Shown one piece after another: positions 35,562 through 44,060 of a stretch of 64,000 nucleotides of DNA. The stretch is from the NCBI RefSeq assembly GCF_016806695.1, contig NZ_WUED01000005.1:1-64000 (forward strand), written 5' to 3'. The notes below the pieces were generated by a model. That model was not told the DNA's origin and searched no databases. It saw nothing but the letters and a program-made list of their open reading frames with translations. Position numbers and translations under genes: made by a program. Position 1 is the first letter of the stretch; each line of letters starts with the position of its first letter. This DNA comes from Campylobacter bilis. Lineage in GTDB: Bacteria; Campylobacterota; Campylobacteria; Campylobacterales; Campylobacteraceae.

Positions 35562-36013
35562 CATTTTTAAAAACCCTTTTTTTAATAATTTAACTTCATT
35601 AAGCTTTTAAATCTTATTTTAATTATCTTAAAGAATAAAATACTGTATTTTTTGATAATAATCATATATTTTAATCTTTAATAAGAATTTTTATTTTTAC
35701 AAAATAAAATGATTAAATTTTTACATTATATTTTATGGATAAGTTGAAAATATCCAAAAGGTAAAACTTGCAAAATATGAAATATACATACTTTTATAGG
35801 CTAGAGTATTTGGATTTTGATAATATATAAAAAAGTTTGAAAATTACAGTTTTCAATACAAAATTATAAAATAAAGCCATTTTTTACTTTTTATCATATT
35901 TTTTTATGATTGCTATAAAAATAAATTTGATATTTTTATAAAAACTTAAAAAAGCTTTTACTAAGTTCATATTAAAATATCTTCCATAAAAAATAAAACT
36001 TTGAGGATGATTG
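35562..36013. other. Gene-free AT-rich region upstream of xerH
   Basis: About 450 bases without a convincing gene. The minus-strand ORF overlapping its right end is antisense to xerH and lacks coding character. The one clear structure is the dif-like repeat at 35833-35860. In C. jejuni NCTC 11168, as I recall, this spot holds dsb and arylsulfotransferase genes, which are absent here. Confidence 0.6.
35833..35860. other. Candidate difH chromosome dimer resolution site
   Basis: AAGTTTGAAAA and TTTTCAATACA (11 bases each) flank a 6-base centre TTACAG. The inner arms TTGAAAA/TTTTCAA are perfect inverted repeats. This has the layout and, as I remember it, the TGAAAA-N6-TTTTCA core of the H. pylori difH site cut by XerH. 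It lies 153 bases before xerH, in the region opposite the origin. The assignment is inference by similarity and position. Confidence 0.6.
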
Positions 36014-37078
36014 ATGAAATACCCTTTAGATTGCGAAGAGAATTTCGCAAAATCTTTTTTATTTTGGCTTACAAAATATATTAAATTCAAATTAAATTCT
36101 CTATCTAATAAAGAGTTAAAAAATCCTAAGACCTTAACAGAAATCAATTTCTGTCTTTCTAAAGGGGTAAATAATATAGAAGAACTTGATGCTTTAGCAA
36201 AAAAAGCAAGAAATGCGGGTTTAAATGGAGTTAATACGTATTTTAATCCCTTAAAAAAGGTATTTGAGTATTTAAATTTTTATAAATTGCATTCTTTAAA
36301 ACAAATCGATGAAGAATTGATTGTGGAGGTTTTAGCAAGTATAACAGGATCTTTGTCTGATGCTAGTAAGAAAAATTATCGTATTGCAGTGATTAATTTT
36401 TTTAATTTTTTAGATAAACAAAATGAAGAAGATCAAAAAGCCCATATTTTTGATATCAACCTTAAAAATTGGGCCGGAATATCAGGATCAAAAGGCGTTA
36501 AATTACCCGAATTTATGAGTGAAGAAGAAGTGAAAAAATTTCTTAATGCTGTAGAAAATGCTGATTTTAAACAAAATACCATACGCAATAAACTCATTAT
36601 TAAAATCATTGTTTTTACAGGTATACGCGTAAGTGAAGCCATCCATATTAAAATGGGAGACATTAGTGAAGAAAATGATCTTTACATCATAAGAATACGT
36701 GCTAAAGGCAATAAATACCGTGTAGTAATGATAAAAAAAGATCTTATTAAAGATTTATTAAATCATGTTAATATTAATTATATGAGCAAGGATGCTTTGC
36801 TTTTTGTAAATAAAAAAGGCACTGCTTTAACTCAATCTTATATAAGCCGTATTGTTGAACAGCTTTTGTTTCGTGCAGGCATACGCAAGCAAAAAAACGG
36901 TGCGCACATGCTACGCCATACTTTTGCAACCCTACTTTATAAAAAACAAAAAGACTTGATTTTAGTCCAAGAAGCCTTAGGCCATGCTAGTTTAAATACT
37001 TCAAGAATTTATACGCATTTTAATAATGAAAAACTCAAACTCGCCGCACAAGTAGCAAAGGAATTAAATGATTCTTGA
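36014..37078 (+). CDS. xerH: Tyrosine recombinase XerH
   Basis: A 354-residue single Xer recombinase of Epsilonproteobacteria that resolves chromosome dimers at difH. The catalytic residues are visible: Arg in FTGIRVSEA, Lys in RAKGNKYR, HMLRH, the His of LGHASLNTS and the nucleophile Tyr in RIYTHF. The N-terminal 150 residues form the DNA-clamping SAM-like domain. I start at ATG 36014, with GAGGA 6 bases upstream; the TTG at 36011 is less well spaced. It overlaps pabB by 11 bases, an unexpected pairing with folate synthesis. The longer N-terminus and genomic place separate it from XerC/XerD and from integrases of mobile elements. It corresponds to Cj0863c. Confidence 0.92.
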   Translation: MKYPLDCEENFAKSFLFWLTKYIKFKLNSLSNKELKNPKTLTEINFCLSKGVNNIEELDALAKKARNAGLNGVNTYFNPLKKVFEYLNFYKLHSLKQIDEELIVEVLASITGSLSDASKKNYRIAVINFFNFLDKQNEEDQKAHIFDINLKNWAGISGSKGVKLPEFMSEEEVKKFLNAVENADFKQNTIRNKLIIKIIVFTGIRVSEAIHIKMGDISEENDLYIIRIRAKGNKYRVVMIKKDLIKDLLNHVNINYMSKDALLFVNKKGTALTQSYISRIVEQLLFRAGIRKQKNGAHMLRHTFATLLYKKQKDLILVQEALGHASLNTSRIYTHFNNEKLKLAAQVAKELNDS

Positions 37079-38852
37079 AAATTTTAGTGTATTTGGAAAA
37101 TATTTTTATTACGATCTTAAACACATTTTAAGAGCTTTTAATCATAAAGAAAATAAAAAATGCTTTCAATTTATACAAAAACATAAAAATGATTTTTATT
37201 TTTTAGTATTGGCTGATTATGAAATGTATAAATATTTTCAAGATAAAAATCTTACGAGTAAAAAACCCTATTTATCTGTATTTGCCTTCGCTAAAAAGAA
37301 AAAATTTCAACACGAAATTTCAGATCAAGAACGCTTTGTACCAGAATTTATAAGTTTTTTAGATCAAAAAAATTATGAAAAAAAATTCTTGCAAGTTAAA
37401 AAAGCTATTGCTAAAGGCAGGGTTTATCAGCTAAATCTTACTCAAAGTTTTGCCTTTAAAAGCAAAATGGATTCTTTTAAACTTTTTGAACTTTTACTCT
37501 CTAGGCAAAACACTTCTTTTAAAGCTTTTATTAAAGATGGAAAAAGAGAAATTTTATCATTTTCTCCAGAACTTTTTTTCAAAGTTAAAAACAGAAAAAT
37601 TATCACAAAACCTATGAAAGGCACTATAAAGCGTGATAAAGATCCCATAAAAGATAAAAACAATAAAATCTTTTTAAAAAATGATGTAAAAAACATCAGT
37701 GAAAATGTGATGATTTGCGATCTTTTACGCAATGATCTTTCAAAGATTATTACAAAAAATAGCCTTAAAACTAAGCTTTTTGAAATTCAAACTCACCCTA
37801 CTTTACATCAAATGACTTCAAGTATTAAAGGCAAGCTTAAAAAAAATATTTCTTTATATCAAATTTTTAAAGCCCTTTTTCCTTGTGGTTCTATAACTGG
37901 AGCACCAAAACTTGAAAGCATAAAATTTATTGAAGAATTAGAGCAAAGAGAACGTGGAATTTATTGTGGTTGCATAGGTATTGTTCATAAAAATAAAGCC
38001 ACTTTTAATGTAGCCATACGCACTTTAGAAAAACAAGATCAAACTTATCAATACAGCACAGGAAGCGGATTGGTTTGGGATTCTTCAATGCAAGAAGAAT
38101 TTGAAGAACTTAAGCTTAAAAGTGTGATTTTAAATCCTAATGATTTTTATCTTTTTGAAACTATGTATTTTAAAAACTCTCAAATTTTGTTTTTAAAAGC
38201 ACATTTACAAAGGCTGATAAACTCAGCATTTAAATTCAATTTTAATACAAAAAAACTTATTGAAGATTTTAACAAACCTTTAAATACAAAAAATTCTTAT
38301 AAAGAATACGAAAATCTAGCCCTTTTAAAGCTTGATGAATTTATTTTTCATACAAAACATGCTTTATTATGTGATTTTAATTTGCCTTTTAAAAACCCTT
38401 ATAAAGAAGGGATTTTAAAACTTATTTTATATAAAGATGGAAAATATGAATTAAAACAAGACATTTTAAAACCTAATTCTAGCGATATTTTGCTTTTAAG
38501 TTCTAAAAGACTTTATTCTCAAAGTGATAATTTATTTCATAAAAGCTCTTTACGCACTTTTTATGAAAAGCATAGCTATAAATGGAAGCAAAATTTATGT
38601 TATGATATAGCTTTTTTCAATGAAAAAGAGGAACTTTGTGAAGGCTGTAGAAGCAATATAATCTTAGAAAAAGACTCTTGTTTTTACACCCCAAAACTTC
38701 AAAGCGGTATGTTAAATGGAGTTTATAGAAATTTTTTATTAAAACTTGGGCTTATAGAAGAAAAAATTCTTTTTAAGCAAGACTTGATTGAAGCTAATAA
38801 TATTTATTGTATTAATTCTGTACGCGGCTTAAAGAAGGTGAAATTATCATGA
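37068..38852 (+). CDS. pabB: Fused aminodeoxychorismate synthase component I and 4-amino-4-deoxychorismate lyase
   Basis: A 594-residue PabB-PabC fusion that makes p-aminobenzoate for folate. Residues about 95-350 form the chorismate-binding domain (KPMKGTIKRDKD, the ENVMICDLLRNDL segment, CGSITGAPKLESI and YSTGSGLVWDSS). The 'K-G-T-I' with Lys is a PabB feature. Residues about 360-594 look like the PLP-dependent lyase (FYLFETMYFKNSQILFLKAHLQRL, then ELCEGCRSNIIL and SGMLNGVYRNFLL). It overlaps xerH by 11 bases and the amidotransferase pabA by 4, so both subunits are co-translated. It corresponds to Cj0862c. Confidence 0.9.
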   Translation: MILENFSVFGKYFYYDLKHILRAFNHKENKKCFQFIQKHKNDFYFLVLADYEMYKYFQDKNLTSKKPYLSVFAFAKKKKFQHEISDQERFVPEFISFLDQKNYEKKFLQVKKAIAKGRVYQLNLTQSFAFKSKMDSFKLFELLLSRQNTSFKAFIKDGKREILSFSPELFFKVKNRKIITKPMKGTIKRDKDPIKDKNNKIFLKNDVKNISENVMICDLLRNDLSKIITKNSLKTKLFEIQTHPTLHQMTSSIKGKLKKNISLYQIFKALFPCGSITGAPKLESIKFIEELEQRERGIYCGCIGIVHKNKATFNVAIRTLEKQDQTYQYSTGSGLVWDSSMQEEFEELKLKSVILNPNDFYLFETMYFKNSQILFLKAHLQRLINSAFKFNFNTKKLIEDFNKPLNTKNSYKEYENLALLKLDEFIFHTKHALLCDFNLPFKNPYKEGILKLILYKDGKYELKQDILKPNSSDILLLSSKRLYSQSDNLFHKSSLRTFYEKHSYKWKQNLCYDIAFFNEKEELCEGCRSNIILEKDSCFYTPKLQSGMLNGVYRNFLLKLGLIEEKILFKQDLIEANNIYCINSVRGLKKVKLS

Positions 38853-39415
38853 AAAAAATTCTATTTATTGATAATTATGATTCTTTTAGCTACATTATTG
38901 TTTATTATCTTAAAGAGCTTGGTTATGATTGTAAAGTTATAAAAAATGATAGCTTTAAAAAGGCTAAAGAATTAAAAAAATTCAATTTTACCCATCTTAT
39001 CATTTCTCCAGGTCCTAATTCTCCTAAAGAATCTAAAATGAGTTTAAAAGCCATTAAATATTTTAAAAAAAAGAAAAAAATCTTAGGTATTTGCTTAGGA
39101 CACCAATGTATAGCCGAGGTTTTTGGCGGGGAAGTTTCTCCTATGGAAAAACCCATGCATGGTAAAATTTCAAAACTTTATTTTAAAAAAGATCCCCTCT
39201 TTAAAGGTATAAAAAAAGAAAATCCAATTTGCTTGTATCATTCTTTACACATTAGCACTATGCCTAAATCATGCAAAATTCTAGCGCATAATTCTCAAAA
39301 CATCATCATGGCAATCAAGCATAAAAAATATGATATTTATGGCTTACAATTCCATCCTGAAGCCATATTAACCCAAAAAGGTAAAATTTTGCTTAAAAAT
39401 TTCATGGAACTTTAA
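38849..39415 (+). CDS. pabA: Aminodeoxychorismate synthase glutamine amidotransferase
   Basis: A 188-residue class I glutamine amidotransferase supplying ammonia to PabB. It shows the oxyanion strand ISPGPNSPKES, nucleophile Cys in GICLGHQCIAEVFGG (about residue 76), HSLHI, and catalytic His/Glu in LQFHPEAIL (about 168-172). TrpG and PabA are close, but the overlap with a pabBC fusion gene makes PabA the better name. The length is normal. It is last in the xerH-pabBC-pabA group and is followed by the murA promoter. Confidence 0.9.
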   Translation: MKKILFIDNYDSFSYIIVYYLKELGYDCKVIKNDSFKKAKELKKFNFTHLIISPGPNSPKESKMSLKAIKYFKKKKKILGICLGHQCIAEVFGGEVSPMEKPMHGKISKLYFKKDPLFKGIKKENPICLYHSLHISTMPKSCKILAHNSQNIIMAIKHKKYDIYGLQFHPEAILTQKGKILLKNFMEL

Positions 39416-39461
39416 TATATAAATCTATTTTGATTATATTTTTTCAAAAGTTTGAGAGTGT

Positions 39462-39467
39462 TATAAT
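39462..39467 (+). promoter_or_regulatory. Extended -10 box for murA
   Basis: TGT-TATAAT lies 32 bases before the murA ATG and gives murA-moeA a separate start from the pab genes. Confidence 0.65.
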
Positions 39468-39498
39468 ACTACACTTTTAAAATTTTTTGAGGAAAAAT

Positions 39499-40755
39499 AT
39501 GACTTATTTAGAAATAGAAGGGATAAATCATTTAAGCGGAAATATCACCATAAGTGGGGCTAAAAATGCCGCATTGCCTTTAATTGTTTCAAGTATACTT
39601 GCTAAAAATGAAGTAGAACTTGATAATGTTCCTAATGTAGCTGATATTAAAACTCTTTTATCTTTATTAGAGAATTTAGGAGCTAAGATAAATTTTCAAA
39701 ACAATAATGCTTTATTAAACACAAATACCCTAAACCAAACCATAGCTAAATACGACATAGTACGCAAAATGCGCGCTTCTATACTTACTTTGGGTCCTTT
39801 GCTTTCTCGTTTTGGGCATTGTGAAGTGTCCCTACCTGGGGGTTGTGCTATAGGACAAAGGCCTATTGATTTACACCTTTTAGCTTTAGAAAAAATGGGT
39901 GCTAACATACAAATAAAACAAGGCTATGTCGTAGCTAATGGAAAATTAAAAGGCAGTGAAATACTTTTTGATAAAATCACAGTTACAGGCAGTGAGAATA
40001 TCATCATGGCCGCAGCTTTAGCTAAAGGCAAAACTAGACTTTTAAATATTGCTAAAGAACCAGAGGTGGTCCAACTTTGCGAAGTTTTAGCTGATGCAGG
40101 GCTTCAAATAAAAGGCATTGGCACAGATGAGCTTGAAATTTATGGCACTGATGGAGAACTTTTAGAATTTAAAAAAATTAGTGTTATACCTGATAGGATT
40201 GAAGCAGGCACTTATCTTTGTGCAGGAGCCATTACTAATTCTGAAATCACTCTTAATAAGGTCAATACTTCTCATTTAAGTGCAGTCTTAGCAAAGCTTC
40301 ATCAAATGGGCTTTCAAACCCTAGCTAAAAACGACAATATCACCCTATTTCCTGCTAAGGAAATCAAACCTGTAGAGATTATGACTAGCGAATATCCTGG
40401 TTTTCCAACCGATATGCAAGCACAATTTATGGCTTTAGCCTTAAAAGCTAAAGGGACAAGCATTATTGATGAAAAACTTTTTGAAAACCGTTTTATGCAT
40501 GTAAGTGAACTTTTAAGAATGGGTGCAGATATTAAACTTAATGGACATATTGCCACTATAGTAGGAGATAAAGAACTCAATGCCGCTGATGTCATGGCTA
40601 CAGATTTAAGGGCCTCTTCCGCACTTATTTTAGCAGCACTTGCAGCTAAGGGTACAAGTAAGGTTCATAGAATTTATCATCTAGATCGCGGCTATGAAAA
40701 TTTAGAAAAAAAATTCAAAGCCCTAGGTGCTAAAATCACAAGGCTTGAAGAATGA
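39499..40755 (+). CDS. murA: UDP-N-acetylglucosamine 1-carboxyvinyltransferase
   Basis: First committed step of peptidoglycan synthesis. The 418 residues show the N-terminal [10 protein letters not shown] and the flexible loop [16 protein letters not shown], with the PEP-binding Cys that is also the fosfomycin target (about residue 115). [13 protein letters not shown] and [15 protein letters not shown] follow. ATG 39499 is chosen for GAGGA 5 bases upstream; the TTG at 39487 lies before the ribosome site. It overlaps moeA by 4 bases, a link between cell wall and molybdenum cofactor genes that is also present in C. jejuni. Confidence 0.94.
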   Translation: MTYLEIEGINHLSGNITISGAKNAALPLIVSSILAKNEVELDNVPNVADIKTLLSLLENLGAKINFQNNNALLNTNTLNQTIAKYDIVRKMRASILTLGPLLSRFGHCEVSLPGGCAIGQRPIDLHLLALEKMGANIQIKQGYVVANGKLKGSEILFDKITVTGSENIIMAAALAKGKTRLLNIAKEPEVVQLCEVLADAGLQIKGIGTDELEIYGTDGELLEFKKISVIPDRIEAGTYLCAGAITNSEITLNKVNTSHLSAVLAKLHQMGFQTLAKNDNITLFPAKEIKPVEIMTSEYPGFPTDMQAQFMALALKAKGTSIIDEKLFENRFMHVSELLRMGADIKLNGHIATIVGDKELNAADVMATDLRASSALILAALAAKGTSKVHRIYHLDRGYENLEKKFKALGAKITRLEE

Positions 40756-41912
40756 AAAATATTTTTCAAACTTTAAAAGATTTAGAAAATCAAATTTCAA
40801 GTTTAAATGAGTCCGAATTTATCACCCTTGAAGAGGCTAAAGATAGGGTTTTAATCAAAGATCTTTATGCAAAAAAAAATCTCCCTAGTTTTGATAATGC
40901 TGCATTAGATGGCTACGCTTTTAATTATGCAGATTTAAATGCACCTTTAACTATCAAAGGGGTAATTTTTGCAGGGGATAAGAAATTTTATGAAATTAAA
41001 AAAAACGAGTGTTATAAAATCATGACTGGGGCAATCATGCCTAAAAATGCCGATACTATTTTAATGCTTGAAGATGAGTGCATACAAAATAATAAACTTA
41101 TCATCAAAAAAATTCCTAAACAATACAATGCCTACCGCTACAAAGGAGAAGAGGTTAAACAAAATGAACTTTTATTAAAAAAAGGCACCAAGCTTAATGA
41201 AAAACACATAGCCCTTCTAGCCGCACAAGGAATTTATAAAATAGAAGTTCTAAGAAAAATTCGCATAGGTATTTTTTCAAGTGGCAATGAACTTAAAGAA
41301 CCTTGGCAAGAATGCGATGAAAAAAGCATTTATAATGCTAATGCCCTACCCTTGATAAATATGTTTAAAAACGCAGCTTATTTAGGCATTATTAAAGATG
41401 ATTTTTTAAGTACTAAAAAGGCTTTAGAACAAGCTGATTTTGATCTTGTGCTCACCTCAGGCGGTGCAAGTATAGGAGAAGCTGACTTCATGGAAAAAGC
41501 TTTAAAAGAACTTGGTTTTACTGCACTTTTTAAGGGCTTAAAAGCACGCCCTACAAGGCCTACTAAACTTTATCAAAAAGATAAAAAAATAGTGCTTATT
41601 TTGCCTGGTAATCCTATGGCAGCTTATCTTGCTTGTTTTATTTTTGCTAAAAAAATCATTGCTTTATTGAGTGGAAATCTAGAAAATCCTTTGAATTTTT
41701 ATGCTAAAATGGGCAAAGATTTAAAATTAAAAAAAGGAAGAAATAATCTTATCTTAGGAAATTTAAAAAAAGATGTTTTTATTCCTTTTAATGATAATAA
41801 TTTTGGCTCAGGAATGATAATTCCTTTAATTAGAAGCGAATTTTTGCTTATTAGTGATGAAGATACAGGTGAATTAAAACAAGGAGATGAAATTAGACTT
41901 TTAAAGATCTAA
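40752..41912 (+). CDS. moeA: Molybdopterin molybdenumtransferase MoeA
   Basis: Inserts molybdate into adenylated molybdopterin. The 386 residues match the family: [17 protein letters not shown] (like P-x-D-x-S-A-M-DGYA with Ala for Met), [14 protein letters not shown], a MoCF-like domain with SSGNELKEP and [13 protein letters not shown], and [15 protein letters not shown]. The C-terminal beta-barrel domain ends in [14 protein letters not shown]. jejuni needs Mo cofactor for nitrate, TMAO and formate enzymes. It is co-transcribed with murA, and converges on lepP with a 14-base gap and no clear hairpin. Confidence 0.9.
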   Translation: MKNIFQTLKDLENQISSLNESEFITLEEAKDRVLIKDLYAKKNLPSFDNAALDGYAFNYADLNAPLTIKGVIFAGDKKFYEIKKNECYKIMTGAIMPKNADTILMLEDECIQNNKLIIKKIPKQYNAYRYKGEEVKQNELLLKKGTKLNEKHIALLAAQGIYKIEVLRKIRIGIFSSGNELKEPWQECDEKSIYNANALPLINMFKNAAYLGIIKDDFLSTKKALEQADFDLVLTSGGASIGEADFMEKALKELGFTALFKGLKARPTRPTKLYQKDKKIVLILPGNPMAAYLACFIFAKKIIALLSGNLENPLNFYAKMGKDLKLKKGRNNLILGNLKKDVFIPFNDNNFGSGMIIPLIRSEFLLISDEDTGELKQGDEIRLLKI

Positions 41913-41926
41913 TTTCAAATAATATT

Positions 41927-42775
41927 TTAGCTTAATTTATCTTCATCATCATGATCATGAATGTATTTTTCATCATTTTCTAAAGTGTCAATAAAACGCC
42001 CTATTCTCTCCCAGCGTACATTTTTATTCTGATCCCATGAAAAGTACACAAACCAAGGCTTTCCTACTATCAAGCTATAAGGAACAGAACCCCAAAAACG
42101 ACTATCATAAGAATAATCCCTATTATCTCCTACCATAAAATACTCATTTTCAGGAACATCAAAAACATAAGCATTACCACCACTAAAACCTATATAATTG
42201 CCAAGTTCTTTAAAATAAGTTGGAGACATAGCAAAATCACCTATGCTAAGAAAACGCATAATATCACTTTCTATATCTTTATTAGGATCATAATGAATTC
42301 CTTTTTGTTTATAAGGTTCTTTCACATAAATTTGACCAGCAAAACTTACAAGATCATTAGGATAATGCTCTTTCATAAAATCATCACCTTCATGCATTCT
42401 TACATAAAGGGTTTTATTAGAATAAACTATTCTATCTCCACCCAACCCTACGCAGCGTTTTACGAAATGTTCTTTTTTATTGCGAGGATTTCTAAAAACA
42501 ACTATATCTCCTCTTTGAGGACCTTTTGCTTTAATTAAATGGCCATCTTTATTAAAATCAGGCAAAACAGGAAGTTCAAGCCAAGGAATATGAGGGGTTG
42601 GAATACCATAGCTGAATTTTTTAACAAATAAAAAATCCCCCACCAATAAAGTATTTTTCATAGAACCTGAAGGTATAACAAAAGCTTGTATAAAGAAAAA
42701 AATCACCAAAAGAACGATCACCACAGTCCCTGTCCAAGACTGAGAAAATCTGTATAATTTTTTTAAAATTTCCAT
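41927..42775 (-). CDS. lepP: Signal peptidase I
   Basis: A 282-residue Ser/Lys signal peptidase. One N-terminal membrane helix (TVVIVLLVIFFFIQAFVIPSGSM) leads to the catalytic Ser in PSGSMKNTLLVGD (about residue 33). The Lys is in HFVKRCVGLGGDRI (about 106), and box E is GDNRDYSYDSRFWG. The periplasmic domain removes Sec signal peptides. It is followed downstream by convergent moeA and preceded 9 bases upstream by folD in the same direction, so the two form an operon. A His/Asp-rich tail (DEKYIHDHDDEDKLS) ends the protein. Confidence 0.93.
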   Translation of the reverse strand: MEILKKLYRFSQSWTGTVVIVLLVIFFFIQAFVIPSGSMKNTLLVGDFLFVKKFSYGIPTPHIPWLELPVLPDFNKDGHLIKAKGPQRGDIVVFRNPRNKKEHFVKRCVGLGGDRIVYSNKTLYVRMHEGDDFMKEHYPNDLVSFAGQIYVKEPYKQKGIHYDPNKDIESDIMRFLSIGDFAMSPTYFKELGNYIGFSGGNAYVFDVPENEYFMVGDNRDYSYDSRFWGSVPYSLIVGKPWFVYFSWDQNKNVRWERIGRFIDTLENDEKYIHDHDDEDKLS

Positions 42776-42784
42776 TTATTTTTC

Positions 42785-43633
42785 CTAATTAAGTCTGTTT
42801 TTAGCTGATTTAAGAGTATTTTCTAAAAGCATGGCTATAGTCATAGGACCCACCCCACCTGGAACAGGAGTGATATAGCTGCATTTTTTAGCCACTTCTT
42901 GAAAATCTACATCTCCTATTATTTTCCCATTTTCAAGACGGTTAATCCCAACATCAACGACAATAGCTCCTTTTTTAATCATATCTGCACGCAATAAATT
43001 TACACAGCCTGCTGCCACTATAATTAAATCAGCATTTTTTGTATAAAAACTTAAATTTTTAGTTTTAATATGACAAATACTTACTGTAGCACCTGCATTT
43101 AAAAGCATAGTAGCCATAGGACGACCGACTATATTTGAAGCCCCTATAATCACAGCATCTTTACCCTCTAAATTAATTTCATAAGCTTTTAATAACTTCA
43201 TCACTCCTAAAGGAGTGCAAGGTAAAAAACCACTTTGTAAACCCAAATTTAAATAGCCCACATTAATAGGATGAAAACCATCAACATCTTTATTACTCGC
43301 TATGCTTTCAAGCACCAAGTCTTTACAAATATGGCTAGGTAAAGGAAGCTGGACTAAAATTCCATGAATGCTATCATCATGGTTTAAGGTATGAATCAAT
43401 GCTAAGAGTTCATTTTGGGTTGTGCTTTGGCTAAGATGATAAAATAAAGATTTTATCCCGCATTCTTCGCAGGCTTTAGTTTTAGAATTGACATAAGTTT
43501 GACTTGCAGGATCATCTCCTAGTAAAATAACAGCCAAGCAAGCTTGAATGCCTTTATTTTTCAAAGCTTGATTTTTTTCTTTTACTTCTTCTTTGATTTT
43601 GGTACTTAAAACTTTACCATCAAGTAAAATCAT
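42785..43633 (-). CDS. folD: Methylenetetrahydrofolate dehydrogenase/cyclohydrolase
   Basis: Bifunctional one-carbon enzyme producing 10-formyl-THF. The 282 residues contain YVNSKTKACEECGI with the catalytic Lys, QLPLPSHI, KDVDGFHPINVGYL, the NADP site IIGASNIVGRPMA and the C-terminal TPVPGGVGPMTIAML. Two ATGs are adjacent; I use the second (43633), which sits 5 bases from AAGGA and gives the usual length. A TATAAT lies just before the ribosome site on the minus strand, so the 5' leader is short. It forms an operon with lepP. Confidence 0.93.
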   Translation of the reverse strand: MILLDGKVLSTKIKEEVKEKNQALKNKGIQACLAVILLGDDPASQTYVNSKTKACEECGIKSLFYHLSQSTTQNELLALIHTLNHDDSIHGILVQLPLPSHICKDLVLESIASNKDVDGFHPINVGYLNLGLQSGFLPCTPLGVMKLLKAYEINLEGKDAVIIGASNIVGRPMATMLLNAGATVSICHIKTKNLSFYTKNADLIIVAAGCVNLLRADMIKKGAIVVDVGINRLENGKIIGDVDFQEVAKKCSYITPVPGGVGPMTIAMLLENTLKSAKNRLN

Positions 43634-43712
43634 CATTTTCCTTATTATAAATTTATCGCTTTTTTAAAGTAAAAATTGTATCATATTAAAACTTCATTAA
43701 CAAGGTAAAACT

Positions 43713-44060
43713 TTGAAAATCGTTTTAATATCTTTTTTATTAAGTATTAAACTTTTAAGTGCTGATTTTATTACACTTAAAGAGTATTCTAAGATGCTTT
43801 ATGAAAACCCAAGAGGTATTAGCTGTAAAGAATGCCACGGTATAGATGGAAGTGAGCAAATTTTAGGATATTATATAAAAAATGGCGTCAAAACAGCCTA
43901 TAAAGTCCCTAATATACAAAATCTTAGCTTTGAAGCTTTTAAAAATTCCCTCAATCAAAATAAAAATACAAAATCTATCATGCCAAATTATTCTTTAACC
44001 CCTGATGAAGTTATGACTTTATATAATTATATCAAGCAATTTAGCAAGGAAGAAAAATGA
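43713..44060 (+). CDS. Small monohaem c-type cytochrome, periplasmic
   Basis: A 115-residue protein with a signal peptide (residues 1-17, cut after LLSA). A single haem motif CKECH follows GIS, and a likely axial Met is in KSIMPNYSLT. This is the class I cytochrome c pattern ending in the helix MTLYNYIKQF. It starts at TTG 43713. It overlaps hemL by 4 bases, pairing a cytochrome with a haem biosynthesis gene. It corresponds to Cj0854c. The redox partner is not known. Confidence 0.8.
   Translation: MKIVLISFLLSIKLLSADFITLKEYSKMLYENPRGISCKECHGIDGSEQILGYYIKNGVKTAYKVPNIQNLSFEAFKNSLNQNKNTKSIMPNYSLTPDEVMTLYNYIKQFSKEEK

Noticed and set aside
35884-36147. 87-residue minus-strand ORF upstream of xerH
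   Set aside because: Its N-terminal half is antisense to xerH codons, and no ribosome site or protein-like pattern was seen.
36014-37078. xerH as integrase of a mobile element
   Set aside because: Length, motifs, operon with pab genes and the dif-like site upstream all fit the chromosomal XerH.
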